Shown piece after piece: positions 52,714-62,439 of a DNA stretch of 64,000 nt (position 1 is the stretch's first letter; every line of letters starts with the position of its first letter). Source of the stretch: Streptomyces armeniacus (GTDB lineage: Bacteria > Actinomycetota > Actinomycetes > Streptomycetales > Streptomycetaceae); assembly GCF_003355155.1 (NCBI RefSeq), contig NZ_CP031320.1:4207367-4271366 (forward strand), in the 5' to 3' direction. The notes below the pieces were generated by a model, which was given only the letters and a program-made list of their open reading frames with translations, did not search any database and had not been told where the DNA came from. Made by a program: the position numbers and the translations under genes.

Positions 52714-53190
52714 TCAGCTGTTGTTCTCCGCCTGGAACATCCAGTGCTGCTTCTCCAGGTCCCCGGTGAGCTGGATGAACACGTCTTCCGTTACGGGGTC
52801 GACCTTGCCGACGGCCGTCATGCGTTCCCGCGCCTTGGCGATGATGGCGGAGAGTGCGGCGACCATCGTTCCGACGGCCACCGAGTCCTGCAGCCAGCCT
52901 TCCTTGACCGTTCCGACGGCGCTGCTCGCGGCGACGGTCGTGACCCGGCCGTCGGGTGCGATGCCGAGTGCCGAGGCGCGCTCGGCGACGGTGTCCGTGT
53001 ACTGCCGCGCGACGCTCACGACCTCGTCGAGCTGCAGGTGGATGGACCGGAAGCGGGGCCCCACGATGTTCCAGTGGATCTGCTTGGCGACCAGGGAGAG
53101 GTCCACGAGATCGACCAGCGAGCCCTGCAGTGCCTCGCCGACGATCTTCAAGTCCTGTTCCGGAAGCGTGCTCTTCACTGCGTACGACAC
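52714..53190 (-). CDS. Dps family DNA-binding/ferritin-like protein
   Basis: 158 residues, four-helix ferritin-like subunit that forms dodecamers, oxidises and stores iron and protects DNA. The inter-subunit ferroxidase site is visible: H and W in AKQIHWNIVGPRFRSIHLQLDEVV supply the His, Asp and Glu positions, read around that helix. The C-terminal helix ends GDLEKQHWMFQAENNS. There is no long basic tail, so DNA binding would depend on the N-terminus. Start is GTG 53190; the ribosome site (AGAGAAAG) is weak. Confidence 0.93.
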   Translation of the reverse strand: MSYAVKSTLPEQDLKIVGEALQGSLVDLVDLSLVAKQIHWNIVGPRFRSIHLQLDEVVSVARQYTDTVAERASALGIAPDGRVTTVAASSAVGTVKEGWLQDSVAVGTMVAALSAIIAKARERMTAVGKVDPVTEDVFIQLTGDLEKQHWMFQAENNS

Positions 53191-53543
53191 GATGGGATCG
53201 CTTTCTCTGGGAATGCACCTTTCGCCCCCCTACGATACCGCCGACCGCGGCCGGCGGCCGCTTCGCGCCGTACGGGTCCCCAGGTGTGCTCACGTGACAC
53301 TGCGTGCCGCATTCGCGCCGGTGAGCGGGGTCGGCGGGCTCGTCCTGTTCGGCCGGTACTGGGCTGAATTGTCGCAGTGCCGCTCAGAAAGATTTCTGAA
53401 GCATGAATGCGCTGGTCGAGCGCATATTCGAGGGCAATGAGCGGTCGTTGGCCAAGGATTGGTGGCATAACTCCTGCCTGCTCTGGATAGTGATGCGTTT
53501 GGAGCCCATGCGTGGTTCCCCGTAGACCTCCACTGGCAGGGGC
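53191..53543. other. Divergent region between dps and the betaine-synthesis gene
   Basis: 353 bp holding the promoters of dps and of the methyltransferase gene. A short plus-strand open frame (ATG 53403 to TAG 53523-53525, 40 codons, MNALVERIFEGNERSLAKDW at its start) is the only protein-like stretch; its ribosome site is weak. This part is less GC-rich than the surroundings. I could not assign a -35/-10 pair with confidence. Confidence 0.5.
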
Positions 53544-55244
53544 GTGGCCGCGCATCGAGGCCGCACCCTCTCAACGACCGGAGGTTTCGTCATTTCAGCG
53601 CGACCTGTGCAGGAATTCGGAGACAACCCGGTAGAGGTCCGGGAGACCGGGCACTACACCGAGGAATACGTTCCCAGCTTCGTCGAGAAGTGGGACTCGC
53701 TCATAGACTGGGAGAAGCGCTCCCAGAGCGAGGGGAACTTCTTCATCGACCTGCTGCGCAAGCGGGGCGTGAAGAGCGTGCTCGATGTCGCCACCGGCAC
53801 CGGCTTCCACTCGGTGCAGCTCCTCGACGCCGGGTTCGAGACCGTGAGCGCCGACGGCAGCGCCGAGATGCTGGCCCAGGCCTTTGAGAACGGCGTCAAG
53901 TACGGGGAGCACATTCTGCGTGTCGTCCAGGCCGACTGGCGCTGGCTGAATCGAGATGTGCACGGCGAGTACGACGCCATCGTCTGCCTCGGAAATTCAT
54001 TTACGCATCTCTTCTCCGAGCGGGACCGCAGAAAGGCGCTCGCGGAGTTCTACGCGATGCTGAAGCACGACGGTGTGCTCATTCTGGATCAGCGCAATTA
54101 CGACGCGATCCTCGACCGGGGATTCTCCAGCAAACACACCTACTACTACTGCGGTGAGGATGTCGCGGTAGAGCCGGAGTACATGGACGAGGGGCTGTGC
54201 CGAATGCGGTACCGCTTCGCCGACGAGTCCGTGTACCACCTGAATATGTATCCACTGCGCAAGGACTACACCCGGCGGCTCATGGCCGAGGTGGGCTTCC
54301 AGCGCATCGAGACGTACGGCGACTTCCAGCACACGTACCGTGATGAGCAGCCCGACTTCTTCGTCCACGTGGCGGAGAAGGAGTACATCATGGACGACTC
54401 GGAGGGAGACGCGTACTCGGCTGCCGTCAGCACCGCCCGCAGCTACTACAACTCGTCGGACGCCGACACGTTCTACGCCTCCGTGTGGGGCGGCGAGGAC
54501 ATCCACATCGGCCTCTACGAGCGCCCGGACGAGCCGATACCGGACGCCAGCCGGCGCACCGTCGCACGCATGGCGGCCAAGCTGGAGCTGACTGAACGTT
54601 CCGTCGTGCTCGACCTCGGCTCCGGCTACGGAGGCTCCGCCCGCTATCTGGCGGAGAACCACGGCTGCCGGGTCCTCGCGCTCAACCTCAGCGAGGTGGA
54701 GAACGAGCGGCACCGCAACCTCAACGCCGAACGCGGGCTGACCGGTGCCATCGAGGTCGTCGACGGCTCGTTCGAGAAGATCCCGTACGAGGACGCCAGC
54801 GTGGACGTCGTCTGGTCGCAGGACGCCTTCCTGCACAGCGGCAACCGGCACCGGACGCTGGAGGAGGTGGCGCGGGTGCTGAAGCCGGGCGGACAGCTGA
54901 TCTTCACGGACCCGATGGCCGTCGACGGCTGCCCGACGCACGTGCTGCAGCCCATCCTCGACAGGATCCACCTGGACGACATGGGCTCGCCCGCCTTCTA
55001 CCGGCGGGAGATGGCCCGGCTCGGCTTCTCCGAGGCGCCCGGCGGGGCCTTCGAGGAGCACGGCGAGCAACTGGCCACGCACTACGGCCGGGTGCTCCAG
55101 GAGACCGAACGGCAGGAGGCGGAGGGGCTGGGCTCCAAGGTCAGCGCCGACTACCTCGAGAGGATGAAGAAGGGGCTCGGGGACTGGGTGCACGGCGGCC
55201 GCCAGAAGCACCTCACCTGGGGCATCTTCCACTTCATCCGGTAA
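53544..55244 (+). CDS. Fused glycine/sarcosine and sarcosine/dimethylglycine N-methyltransferase
   Basis: 566 residues if started at GTG 53544. Two SAM-dependent methyltransferase domains in one chain convert glycine stepwise to glycine betaine, a compatible solute. Domain 1 (about 30-285) is GSMT: FGDNPVEVRETGHYTEEYV, SVLDVATGTGFHSVQLL, WLNRDVHGEYDAIVCLGNSF. Domain 2 (about 300-566) is SDMT: YYNSSDADTFYASVWGGEDI, VVLDLGSGYGGSARYLA, VVWSQDAFLHSG. The fused form is the one I know from Actinopolyspora halophila. The start is unclear: the only strong ribosome site (GGAGG 53580-53584) is seven bases before an in-frame ATT at 53592. Confidence 0.93.
   Translation: MAAHRGRTLSTTGGFVISARPVQEFGDNPVEVRETGHYTEEYVPSFVEKWDSLIDWEKRSQSEGNFFIDLLRKRGVKSVLDVATGTGFHSVQLLDAGFETVSADGSAEMLAQAFENGVKYGEHILRVVQADWRWLNRDVHGEYDAIVCLGNSFTHLFSERDRRKALAEFYAMLKHDGVLILDQRNYDAILDRGFSSKHTYYYCGEDVAVEPEYMDEGLCRMRYRFADESVYHLNMYPLRKDYTRRLMAEVGFQRIETYGDFQHTYRDEQPDFFVHVAEKEYIMDDSEGDAYSAAVSTARSYYNSSDADTFYASVWGGEDIHIGLYERPDEPIPDASRRTVARMAAKLELTERSVVLDLGSGYGGSARYLAENHGCRVLALNLSEVENERHRNLNAERGLTGAIEVVDGSFEKIPYEDASVDVVWSQDAFLHSGNRHRTLEEVARVLKPGGQLIFTDPMAVDGCPTHVLQPILDRIHLDDMGSPAFYRREMARLGFSEAPGGAFEEHGEQLATHYGRVLQETERQEAEGLGSKVSADYLERMKKGLGDWVHGGRQKHLTWGIFHFIR
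53580..53594 (+). promoter_or_regulatory. Strong ribosome site facing an ATT codon
   Basis: GGAGG (53580-53584), seven bases, then ATT (53592-53594) in frame with the betaine-synthesis gene. Either ATT is the start codon, or an upstream GTG (53544) or downstream GTG (53607) is used despite poor spacing. Confidence 0.45.
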
Positions 55245-55252
55245 GCGCCGCC

Positions 55253-55313
55253 GCCGGGCCCGCACGCCCGCGGCCCGCCACGCGCGGACCGCACCGCACG
55301 GGCCCGGCCGCCG
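55253..55313. terminator. GC-rich hairpin between convergent genes
   Basis: CCGGGCCCG-type arms near 55256 and 55299 can pair over about nine bases between the methyltransferase gene and the TrkA-type gene. Confidence 0.4.
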
Positions 55314-57269
55314 TCACCCTCCGCTGTCCGGGGGTGGCGGCGGGGCCGGGATCCGGTGCGGGCCGGTGCCGGCGATCGGCGGCGGCCCCGCGTCGGGGCC
55401 CGCGGCCAGCAGGGCGCCCAGGCCGCGCCGCGTCGCGGCGACCACCACCCGGTCGTCGGGCCGCAGCACGTAACCCGGGTGCAGCTCCCACTCCAGACCG
55501 CTCATCTCGGCCGAGGTCATCCAGGACAGCTCGGACCGCCGTCCGCCCGGCTCCGACACGTCCAGGGCCAGCACCCGCCAGGTGCCCGCGTGGAACGCCT
55601 CGTCGACCGTACGGCCCTCCAGCAGCGGGTTGTCCCGTACGTCCACGGCCGCGAAGACCAGCACGCGCCGGCCCACCGGGATCGCGCCGAGTACCTGACG
55701 CCCCATCATCGCCCCGGCGAACGCCGGGGCGGCCAGCGCGGACACGGAACGGCTGCGGGTCTGCGCCAGCGGATACGTGTCGCGCAGCGTGCGGTAGACG
55801 GTCGTCGCGAACTCGTCGTCGAACAGGCGCATCGCCACGCGCAGTTCGGGCTTCACCTGGCGGGCGTAGAGCACCGCCTCCAGATTGATGCCGTCGTCGC
55901 TGGTGAGCGCGAGCAGCGCGCGGCTCCGCTTGATCTTCGCGTCCTCCAGGACGCCGCTCTCCGTGACATCCGCGATCAGCGTCGGCACCCGCCGCGAGCG
56001 TGCGTACGCGATGCCGCGCGCCTCGTGGTCCCGCTCGATGCAGACCACCGGAATGCCCAGCTCCAGCAGCCGGTCCAGGACCCGGGTGCCGACCTTGCCC
56101 AGACCCAGCAGCACCACGTGGCCGGACAGGCCGCGCGGCGGATCCGGTAACGCGGCGGCCTTGCGGAACGCGCCGTAGCTCTCCAGGACCACCGCCAGCA
56201 GCAGCGGCAGCATCATCAACCCGGCCATGCCGGCGAGGAGTTGCAGGAGCTGCTCGTCGGCAGGCTCGTTCACCTTCGGGTCGTTGATGGCGAAGAAGTC
56301 CAGCAGCACGACGTACGCCGCGTTCACCGGACTCCCGCCGCTCATCCACCAGTTGACGGCGGCCAGCGTCGTCAGCACCGCGCCCATGGCCGCCAGCGAG
56401 TAGCGCAGCCGCCGCGAGAACAGCTCCTTCAGTGGCTGGAACGGCAGCAGTCTGGGCAGCCGCCCGGCCGTGCCGCCCGCGCTGGGGCGGCGGGTGATCG
56501 CCTCCAGTACGACGGCGCCCCGGTCCGGTGGCAGGCCGTGCAGCGCGGCGTCGTCCGGGAGCAGCACGGGCGCGTTGCCGCCGTCCGGATCCTCGTCCGT
56601 GTCGCCCTCGCCCGCACCCGAGTCGGTGGTGTCCGGCAGCACGGCGAGCGTGCACAGCGGCTGCCGGTGCCGGTCGCGGGTGCCGATGGTGCGCTCCTTG
56701 GCGCGCAGCAGTAGGCCGTCGGCCGACACGATCTTGTCGCTGCCCACCACCGCCGCGGCCACCAGCGAGGGCGCGGCGGTGTCCGCGTCGGACAGGACGG
56801 TGGTGGACGCGTCGATGGCGGCCGCGTCCAGGTCCGGGTGCGCGACCTCGACGGCCCGGTCGAGGAGGTTCTCCAGATAGCTGCCGAGCGTCCGGTTGAA
56901 CATCCGGATCACCAGCCGCAGTTGCGGGTTCAGCCGCCGGGCGCGCAGCGCGATGTGGATGTTCAGCTGGTCGTCGCCCGAGGTCAGGGCGAGCGCCGCC
57001 GCCTCCCGCACGCCGGCCGCGCGGAGCGCCGCGTCGTCCGGGATCTGCGCCTCCACCGCCCGTACGGACAGCTCCTCCGCGCCCACCAGCGCGGCGATCC
57101 GCGGCCCGTGGTCACCACCGCGCAGGGAGGGGAGCACGACGCAGACGTGCTGGCCGTAGACGGTCGCGAGCTCCTTGGTGAGCCGCTGGGCCAGCGCGTT
57201 GTCCCCGCAGACCACCATGTGGGGACGTTCGGCGTGATTCCCGCCTACGCTGCCGTCCATGGACTCCAC
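55314..57269 (-). CDS. Double TrkA-N (RCK) domain membrane protein, TTA-containing
   Basis: About 651 residues from GTG 57269 (AGGGGGTGG eight bases upstream). It has two NAD-binding RCK units: the first starts MVVCGDNALAQRLTKEL, the second HVVLLGLGKVGTRVLDRLLE. Two membrane helices lie between them (LAAMGAVLTTLAAVNWW and MLPLLLAVVLE) with a short pore-like loop. The C-terminus has a TrkA-C-like region and a Pro-rich tail. The layout resembles CASTOR/POLLUX-like or Kch-type channel proteins, so potassium or other ion handling is likely. Leu374 is encoded by TTA (56148-56150), implying dependence on the bldA tRNA. The start overlaps the divergent LOG gene head to head. Confidence 0.85.
   Translation of the reverse strand: MESMDGSVGGNHAERPHMVVCGDNALAQRLTKELATVYGQHVCVVLPSLRGGDHGPRIAALVGAEELSVRAVEAQIPDDAALRAAGVREAAALALTSGDDQLNIHIALRARRLNPQLRLVIRMFNRTLGSYLENLLDRAVEVAHPDLDAAAIDASTTVLSDADTAAPSLVAAAVVGSDKIVSADGLLLRAKERTIGTRDRHRQPLCTLAVLPDTTDSGAGEGDTDEDPDGGNAPVLLPDDAALHGLPPDRGAVVLEAITRRPSAGGTAGRLPRLLPFQPLKELFSRRLRYSLAAMGAVLTTLAAVNWWMSGGSPVNAAYVVLLDFFAINDPKVNEPADEQLLQLLAGMAGLMMLPLLLAVVLESYGAFRKAAALPDPPRGLSGHVVLLGLGKVGTRVLDRLLELGIPVVCIERDHEARGIAYARSRRVPTLIADVTESGVLEDAKIKRSRALLALTSDDGINLEAVLYARQVKPELRVAMRLFDDEFATTVYRTLRDTYPLAQTRSRSVSALAAPAFAGAMMGRQVLGAIPVGRRVLVFAAVDVRDNPLLEGRTVDEAFHAGTWRVLALDVSEPGGRRSELSWMTSAEMSGLEWELHPGYVLRPDDRVVVAATRRGLGALLAAGPDAGPPPIAGTGPHRIPAPPPPPDSGG
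57246..57258 (+). promoter_or_regulatory. -10 box of a leaderless transcript (LOG gene)
   Basis: TACGCT, seven bases, then ATG 57259; no ribosome site. The box lies inside the coding region of the divergent TrkA-type gene. Confidence 0.55.
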
Positions 57270-57810
57270 GGACAGTGCCACCCCCTTGAACATCTGCGTC
57301 TTCTGCTCGGCCGCCGACCTCGACGAGGTGTACACGGCCGCTGCCCGCGAGTTCGCCGAGCTTATCGGGAAGCGCGGACACACCCTGGTCTGGGGCGGAT
57401 CCGACGTCGGCCTGATGAAGGTCGTGGCGGACGGCGTGCAGGGCGCCGGCGGACGGCTGGTCGGCGTCTCGGTCGAGTTCCTGCGGAGCAAGGCACGGGA
57501 GGGCGCCGACGAGATGATCGTCGCGGCCACCCTCGCCGAACGCAAGGCCATCCTGCTGGAACGCGCGGACGCGGTCGTCGTGATGGTCGGCGGCACCGGC
57601 ACGCTGGACGAGGCCACCGACATCCTGGAGCTGAAGAAGCACGGCATGCACGGCAAGCCGGTCGTCGTCCTGAACACCGCCGGCTTCTACGACGGGCTGA
57701 AGAAGCAGATGCAGCGCATGGAGGCGGAGCGGTTCCTGCCGGTCCCGCTGACCGAGCTGGTCCACTTCGCCGACGACCCCGGCCAGGCGCTGGCCCGGCT
57801 CGGGGGCTGA
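57259..57810 (+). CDS. LOG-family phosphoribohydrolase (TIGR00730)
   Basis: 183 residues, Lysine-decarboxylase-fold LOG protein that removes ribose-5-phosphate from cytokinin-type or other nucleoside monophosphates. It begins NICVFCSAADLDEVYTAAA and has GHTLVWGGSDVGLMKVVADG. The PGGxGTxxE signature reads VGGTGTLDEATDILE; the first residue is Val rather than Pro, while the catalytic Glu is retained. True lysine decarboxylase activity is not expected. Its ATG (57259-57261) lies opposite the in-frame ATG of the TrkA-type gene within CCATGG. Confidence 0.92.
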   Translation: MDSTDSATPLNICVFCSAADLDEVYTAAAREFAELIGKRGHTLVWGGSDVGLMKVVADGVQGAGGRLVGVSVEFLRSKAREGADEMIVAATLAERKAILLERADAVVVMVGGTGTLDEATDILELKKHGMHGKPVVVLNTAGFYDGLKKQMQRMEAERFLPVPLTELVHFADDPGQALARLGG

Positions 57811-57846
57811 GGACGGTCGGGCGGACGTCCGGGGGAAGATGCCCGT

Positions 57847-58590
57847 ATGACGGCACCAGAGACACCTGAGACACCTGAAGCCTCCGACGCACCGGCGGCA
57901 CCGGCCGTGCATCTCCTGACCGGCGGCGGCTCCGGCATCGGCGCCGCCGTCGCCACCCGCCTCCTCGAACGCGGCGACGAGCTCTGGCTCCTCGCCCGCG
58001 ACGCGGGACGCGCGAAGGAGCTGCGCGAGCGCTTCCCCGGCGCCCGTACGGTCGTCGGGGACCTCGCCGAGCCCGACCGCCTCTCGTGGGCGCTCGGCCA
58101 CCAGACGCTGCCCGACCGGCTGGACTCCCTGCAGCACATCGCGGGCGTCGTCGACCTCGGCGAGATCGGCGAGCTCACCCCGAAGGTCTGGCACGCCACC
58201 CTGGCGGCCAATCTCGTCGCCCCCGCCGAACTCACCCGCCTCCTGCTGCCGCAGCTCCGCTCGGCGCGCGGGCACGTCCTCTTCGTCAACTCCGGGGCCG
58301 GGCTGCGCGCCAACGCCCAGTGGGGCGCGTACGCCGCCAGCAAACACGGGCTGAAGGCGCTGGCCGACGCGCTGCGCTGGGAGGAGAGCGGCAACGGGAT
58401 CCGCGTCACCTCCGTCTACCCCGGCCGTACCGCCACCCCGATGCAGGCGAAGGTGCACCGGCAGGAGGGCAAGGAGTACGACGCGGCCCGCTTCATCGCG
58501 CCCGAGTCCGTGGCGACCACGCTGCTCACGGCGCTGGACCTGCCGCGCGGCACGGAGATCACCGACCTGAGCGTGCGGCCGGGCGGCTGA
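57847..58590 (+). CDS. Short-chain dehydrogenase/reductase (SDR)
   Basis: 247 residues, classical SDR. The cofactor motif is LLTGGGSGIGAAVA (TGxxxGIG), the NNAG-equivalent region is LQHIAGVVD, the catalytic Ser is near VLFVNSGAG, and YAASKHGLK is the YxxxK motif. An N-terminal extension contains repeated ETPETPEAS. Substrate unknown. It lies 36 bp after the LOG gene and may be co-transcribed. Confidence 0.92.
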   Translation: MTAPETPETPEASDAPAAPAVHLLTGGGSGIGAAVATRLLERGDELWLLARDAGRAKELRERFPGARTVVGDLAEPDRLSWALGHQTLPDRLDSLQHIAGVVDLGEIGELTPKVWHATLAANLVAPAELTRLLLPQLRSARGHVLFVNSGAGLRANAQWGAYAASKHGLKALADALRWEESGNGIRVTSVYPGRTATPMQAKVHRQEGKEYDAARFIAPESVATTLLTALDLPRGTEITDLSVRPGG

Positions 58591-58625
58591 GGGCGGGCGT
58601 ACGGGACGGCCTGCCCGCGGGCCCG

Positions 58626-58862
58626 TCACGGACTGCCGTAGATGTCGCAGAAGTCCTCGGGCTCCAGCAGGCTGCCCTCTTCCGCGATCCGCTCCCGCTC
58701 CTCGCTCAGACACTGCTCGTACTCGCTGCGTTTCTCGCGCTCGTTCCTCTCGTCGACGTCATTCGACTCGAGGACCCCGACGACGATCGTGCAGGCCGCG
58801 CTGATCACCGAGCAGCCGACGACCCAGGCCCGCTGTCTGGGCGAGATGTCCCTCTGTGGCAC
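58626..58862 (-). CDS. Small membrane protein with acidic tail
   Basis: 78 residues from GTG 58862, with GGGGGAA five bases upstream. One membrane helix (RAWVVGCSVISAACTIVVGVL) is followed by a strongly charged, probably exported or coiled tail (ERNEREKRSEYEQCLSEERE) with two cysteines. I do not recognise a family. Its good ribosome site and non-random composition support a real gene. Confidence 0.6.
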   Translation of the reverse strand: MPQRDISPRQRAWVVGCSVISAACTIVVGVLESNDVDERNEREKRSEYEQCLSEERERIAEEGSLLEPEDFCDIYGSP

Positions 58863-58941
58863 CGGTTCCCCCGATCCGATGGAGCACGTGTGTGGTGCGG
58901 CAGGAGACGCCGCGGCCGCGCGCCCGGTTCCCGTACGGCCG

Positions 58942-58954
58942 TACGCTTGCCCGC
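58942..58954 (+). promoter_or_regulatory. -10 box of a leaderless transcript (MetE-like gene)
   Basis: TACGCT, seven bases (TGCCCGC), then GTG 58955. The spacer is identical to that before the sseB gene at 38073. Confidence 0.6.
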
Positions 58955-59974
58955 GTGACGGAGAAGCACGAGTTCAGCTGGGGTGCCGCGGCGGCGACCG
59001 GAATCGGGTCGATGCCCGGCGAGGACGTACGCGAGTCCGCGAGGACCATCACCGAGTCGCTGGAGGCGCTCCCGTACCTGCCGGAGCTGCCCGCACGCGG
59101 GCCCGGCGCGGACATGACGGGGCGTACGGCCGGGATGCTGGCCGAGCTGTACGCCCAACTGGAGCCCAGCGGCTGGCGGCTCGCCGACCGGCCGGGCCGC
59201 GACACGCGGCGGGCACGGGCCTGGCTGCGGGAGGACCTGGACGCGCTGGAGGAGTTCACGCAGGGCTTCCGCGGCCCGCTCAAGGTCTCCGCCGTCGGCC
59301 CCTGGACACTGGCCGCCGGCCTCCAACGGCGCGGCGGCGAGGCCATGCTGGGCGACCCCGGCGCCTGCCGGGACCTGACAGCGTCGCTGGCGGAGGGGCT
59401 GCGTACGCACCTGGAGGACGTACGGCGGCGGGTGCCGGGCGCCGAGCCCGTGCTGCAGCTCGACGAGCCGGCGCTGACCGCCGTGCTGCGCGGCGAGGTC
59501 CGTACGGCCAGCGGGTACCGCACGTACGGGGCCGTGGACCGGACCGTGGCGGAGGGCGCGCTGCGCGAGCTGGCGGCCGTACACGACGGGCCCCTGGTCG
59601 TGCACTCGTGCGCCCCCGGAGTGCCGTTCGCGCTGCTGCGCCGGGCCGGGGTCACGGGGATCTCGTTCGACGCGGGCCTGCTCACCGAGCGTGAGGACGA
59701 ACTGATCGGGGAGGCGGTGGAGGGCGGCGTCGCGCTGTTCGCCGGTGTCCTGCCCGGTGACGGCCGGGACCCGGGCGCGTTGTCAGACCCTGCGGGTAGC
59801 GTCATGGGTGTCAGGTCGCTGTGGCGCAGGCTCGGGCTGTCCCCGGCACTCCTTGCGGAGTCGGTCGTGGTCACCCCCGCGTGCGGACTGGCGGGCGCCT
59901 CGCCCGGGTACGCACGCGCGGCGCTCGCCCACTGCGTCCGGGCCGCGAGATCCCTCGCTGACAACCCTGCGTGA
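58955..59974 (+). CDS. MetE C-terminal-like (B12-independent methionine synthase family) protein
   Basis: 339 residues, a single UROD/MetE-like TIM barrel rather than the duplicated 750-residue MetE. Visible are GIGSMPGEDVRESARTI at the start, FRGPLKVSAVGPWTLA, LQLDEPALTAVLRG (the barrel acidic residue), and the zinc-site candidates PLVVHSCAPGVPF and VTPACGLAGAS. Short MetE homologues may use other methyl donors, for example corrinoid proteins in the archaeal type, or have a different thiol methyl-transfer role. The stop is 16 bp before ligA, so the two are probably one transcript. I recall this gene before ligA in S. coelicolor. Confidence 0.88.
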   Translation: MTEKHEFSWGAAAATGIGSMPGEDVRESARTITESLEALPYLPELPARGPGADMTGRTAGMLAELYAQLEPSGWRLADRPGRDTRRARAWLREDLDALEEFTQGFRGPLKVSAVGPWTLAAGLQRRGGEAMLGDPGACRDLTASLAEGLRTHLEDVRRRVPGAEPVLQLDEPALTAVLRGEVRTASGYRTYGAVDRTVAEGALRELAAVHDGPLVVHSCAPGVPFALLRRAGVTGISFDAGLLTEREDELIGEAVEGGVALFAGVLPGDGRDPGALSDPAGSVMGVRSLWRRLGLSPALLAESVVVTPACGLAGASPGYARAALAHCVRAARSLADNPA

Positions 59975-62173
<2,199 letters not shown>

Positions 62174-62439
62174 CGCCCCTCCGCCACCCGTTCGGACGCG
62201 CCTCCGCCCGAACGCCCGTACAGGGAACGCCTGGTGGGCCCGTACGCCGTCCACCTCCGTGAACGGTCCCGGTGGGCACCGCCCAGCACCCGTACGGCGC
62301 ATAGCAGATGGCCACACGGGGCCGGTTTGCATTGAGGCAACCACGGCCGATCGCTGCCCCTGGCAGCGGCCCCCGCCTACTGTTGACGTGTGAGCCTGTC
62401 GTGGCGGCGTCAGGTGCGGACGTGGTGAGAGGGACGGGC
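62174..62439. other. Intergenic region ligA to GGDEF-EAL gene
   Basis: 266 bp with no gene that I can support. Only the ribosome site of the next gene (GAGAGGGA, about 62427-62434) is clear; no strong terminator or promoter was recognised. Confidence 0.5.

Noticed and set aside
52452..52769. Plus-strand ATG 52452 with a well-spaced GGAGG, encoding about 105 residues
   Set aside because: The product is Arg/Gly/Pro/Ser-rich with no structure or family, and its end runs antisense into the dps 3' end. The ribosome site alone is not enough.
57259..57810. LOG protein as a lysine decarboxylase
   Set aside because: Older annotations use that name, but the GGxGTxxE signature and short length define LOG phosphoribohydrolases, not PLP decarboxylases.
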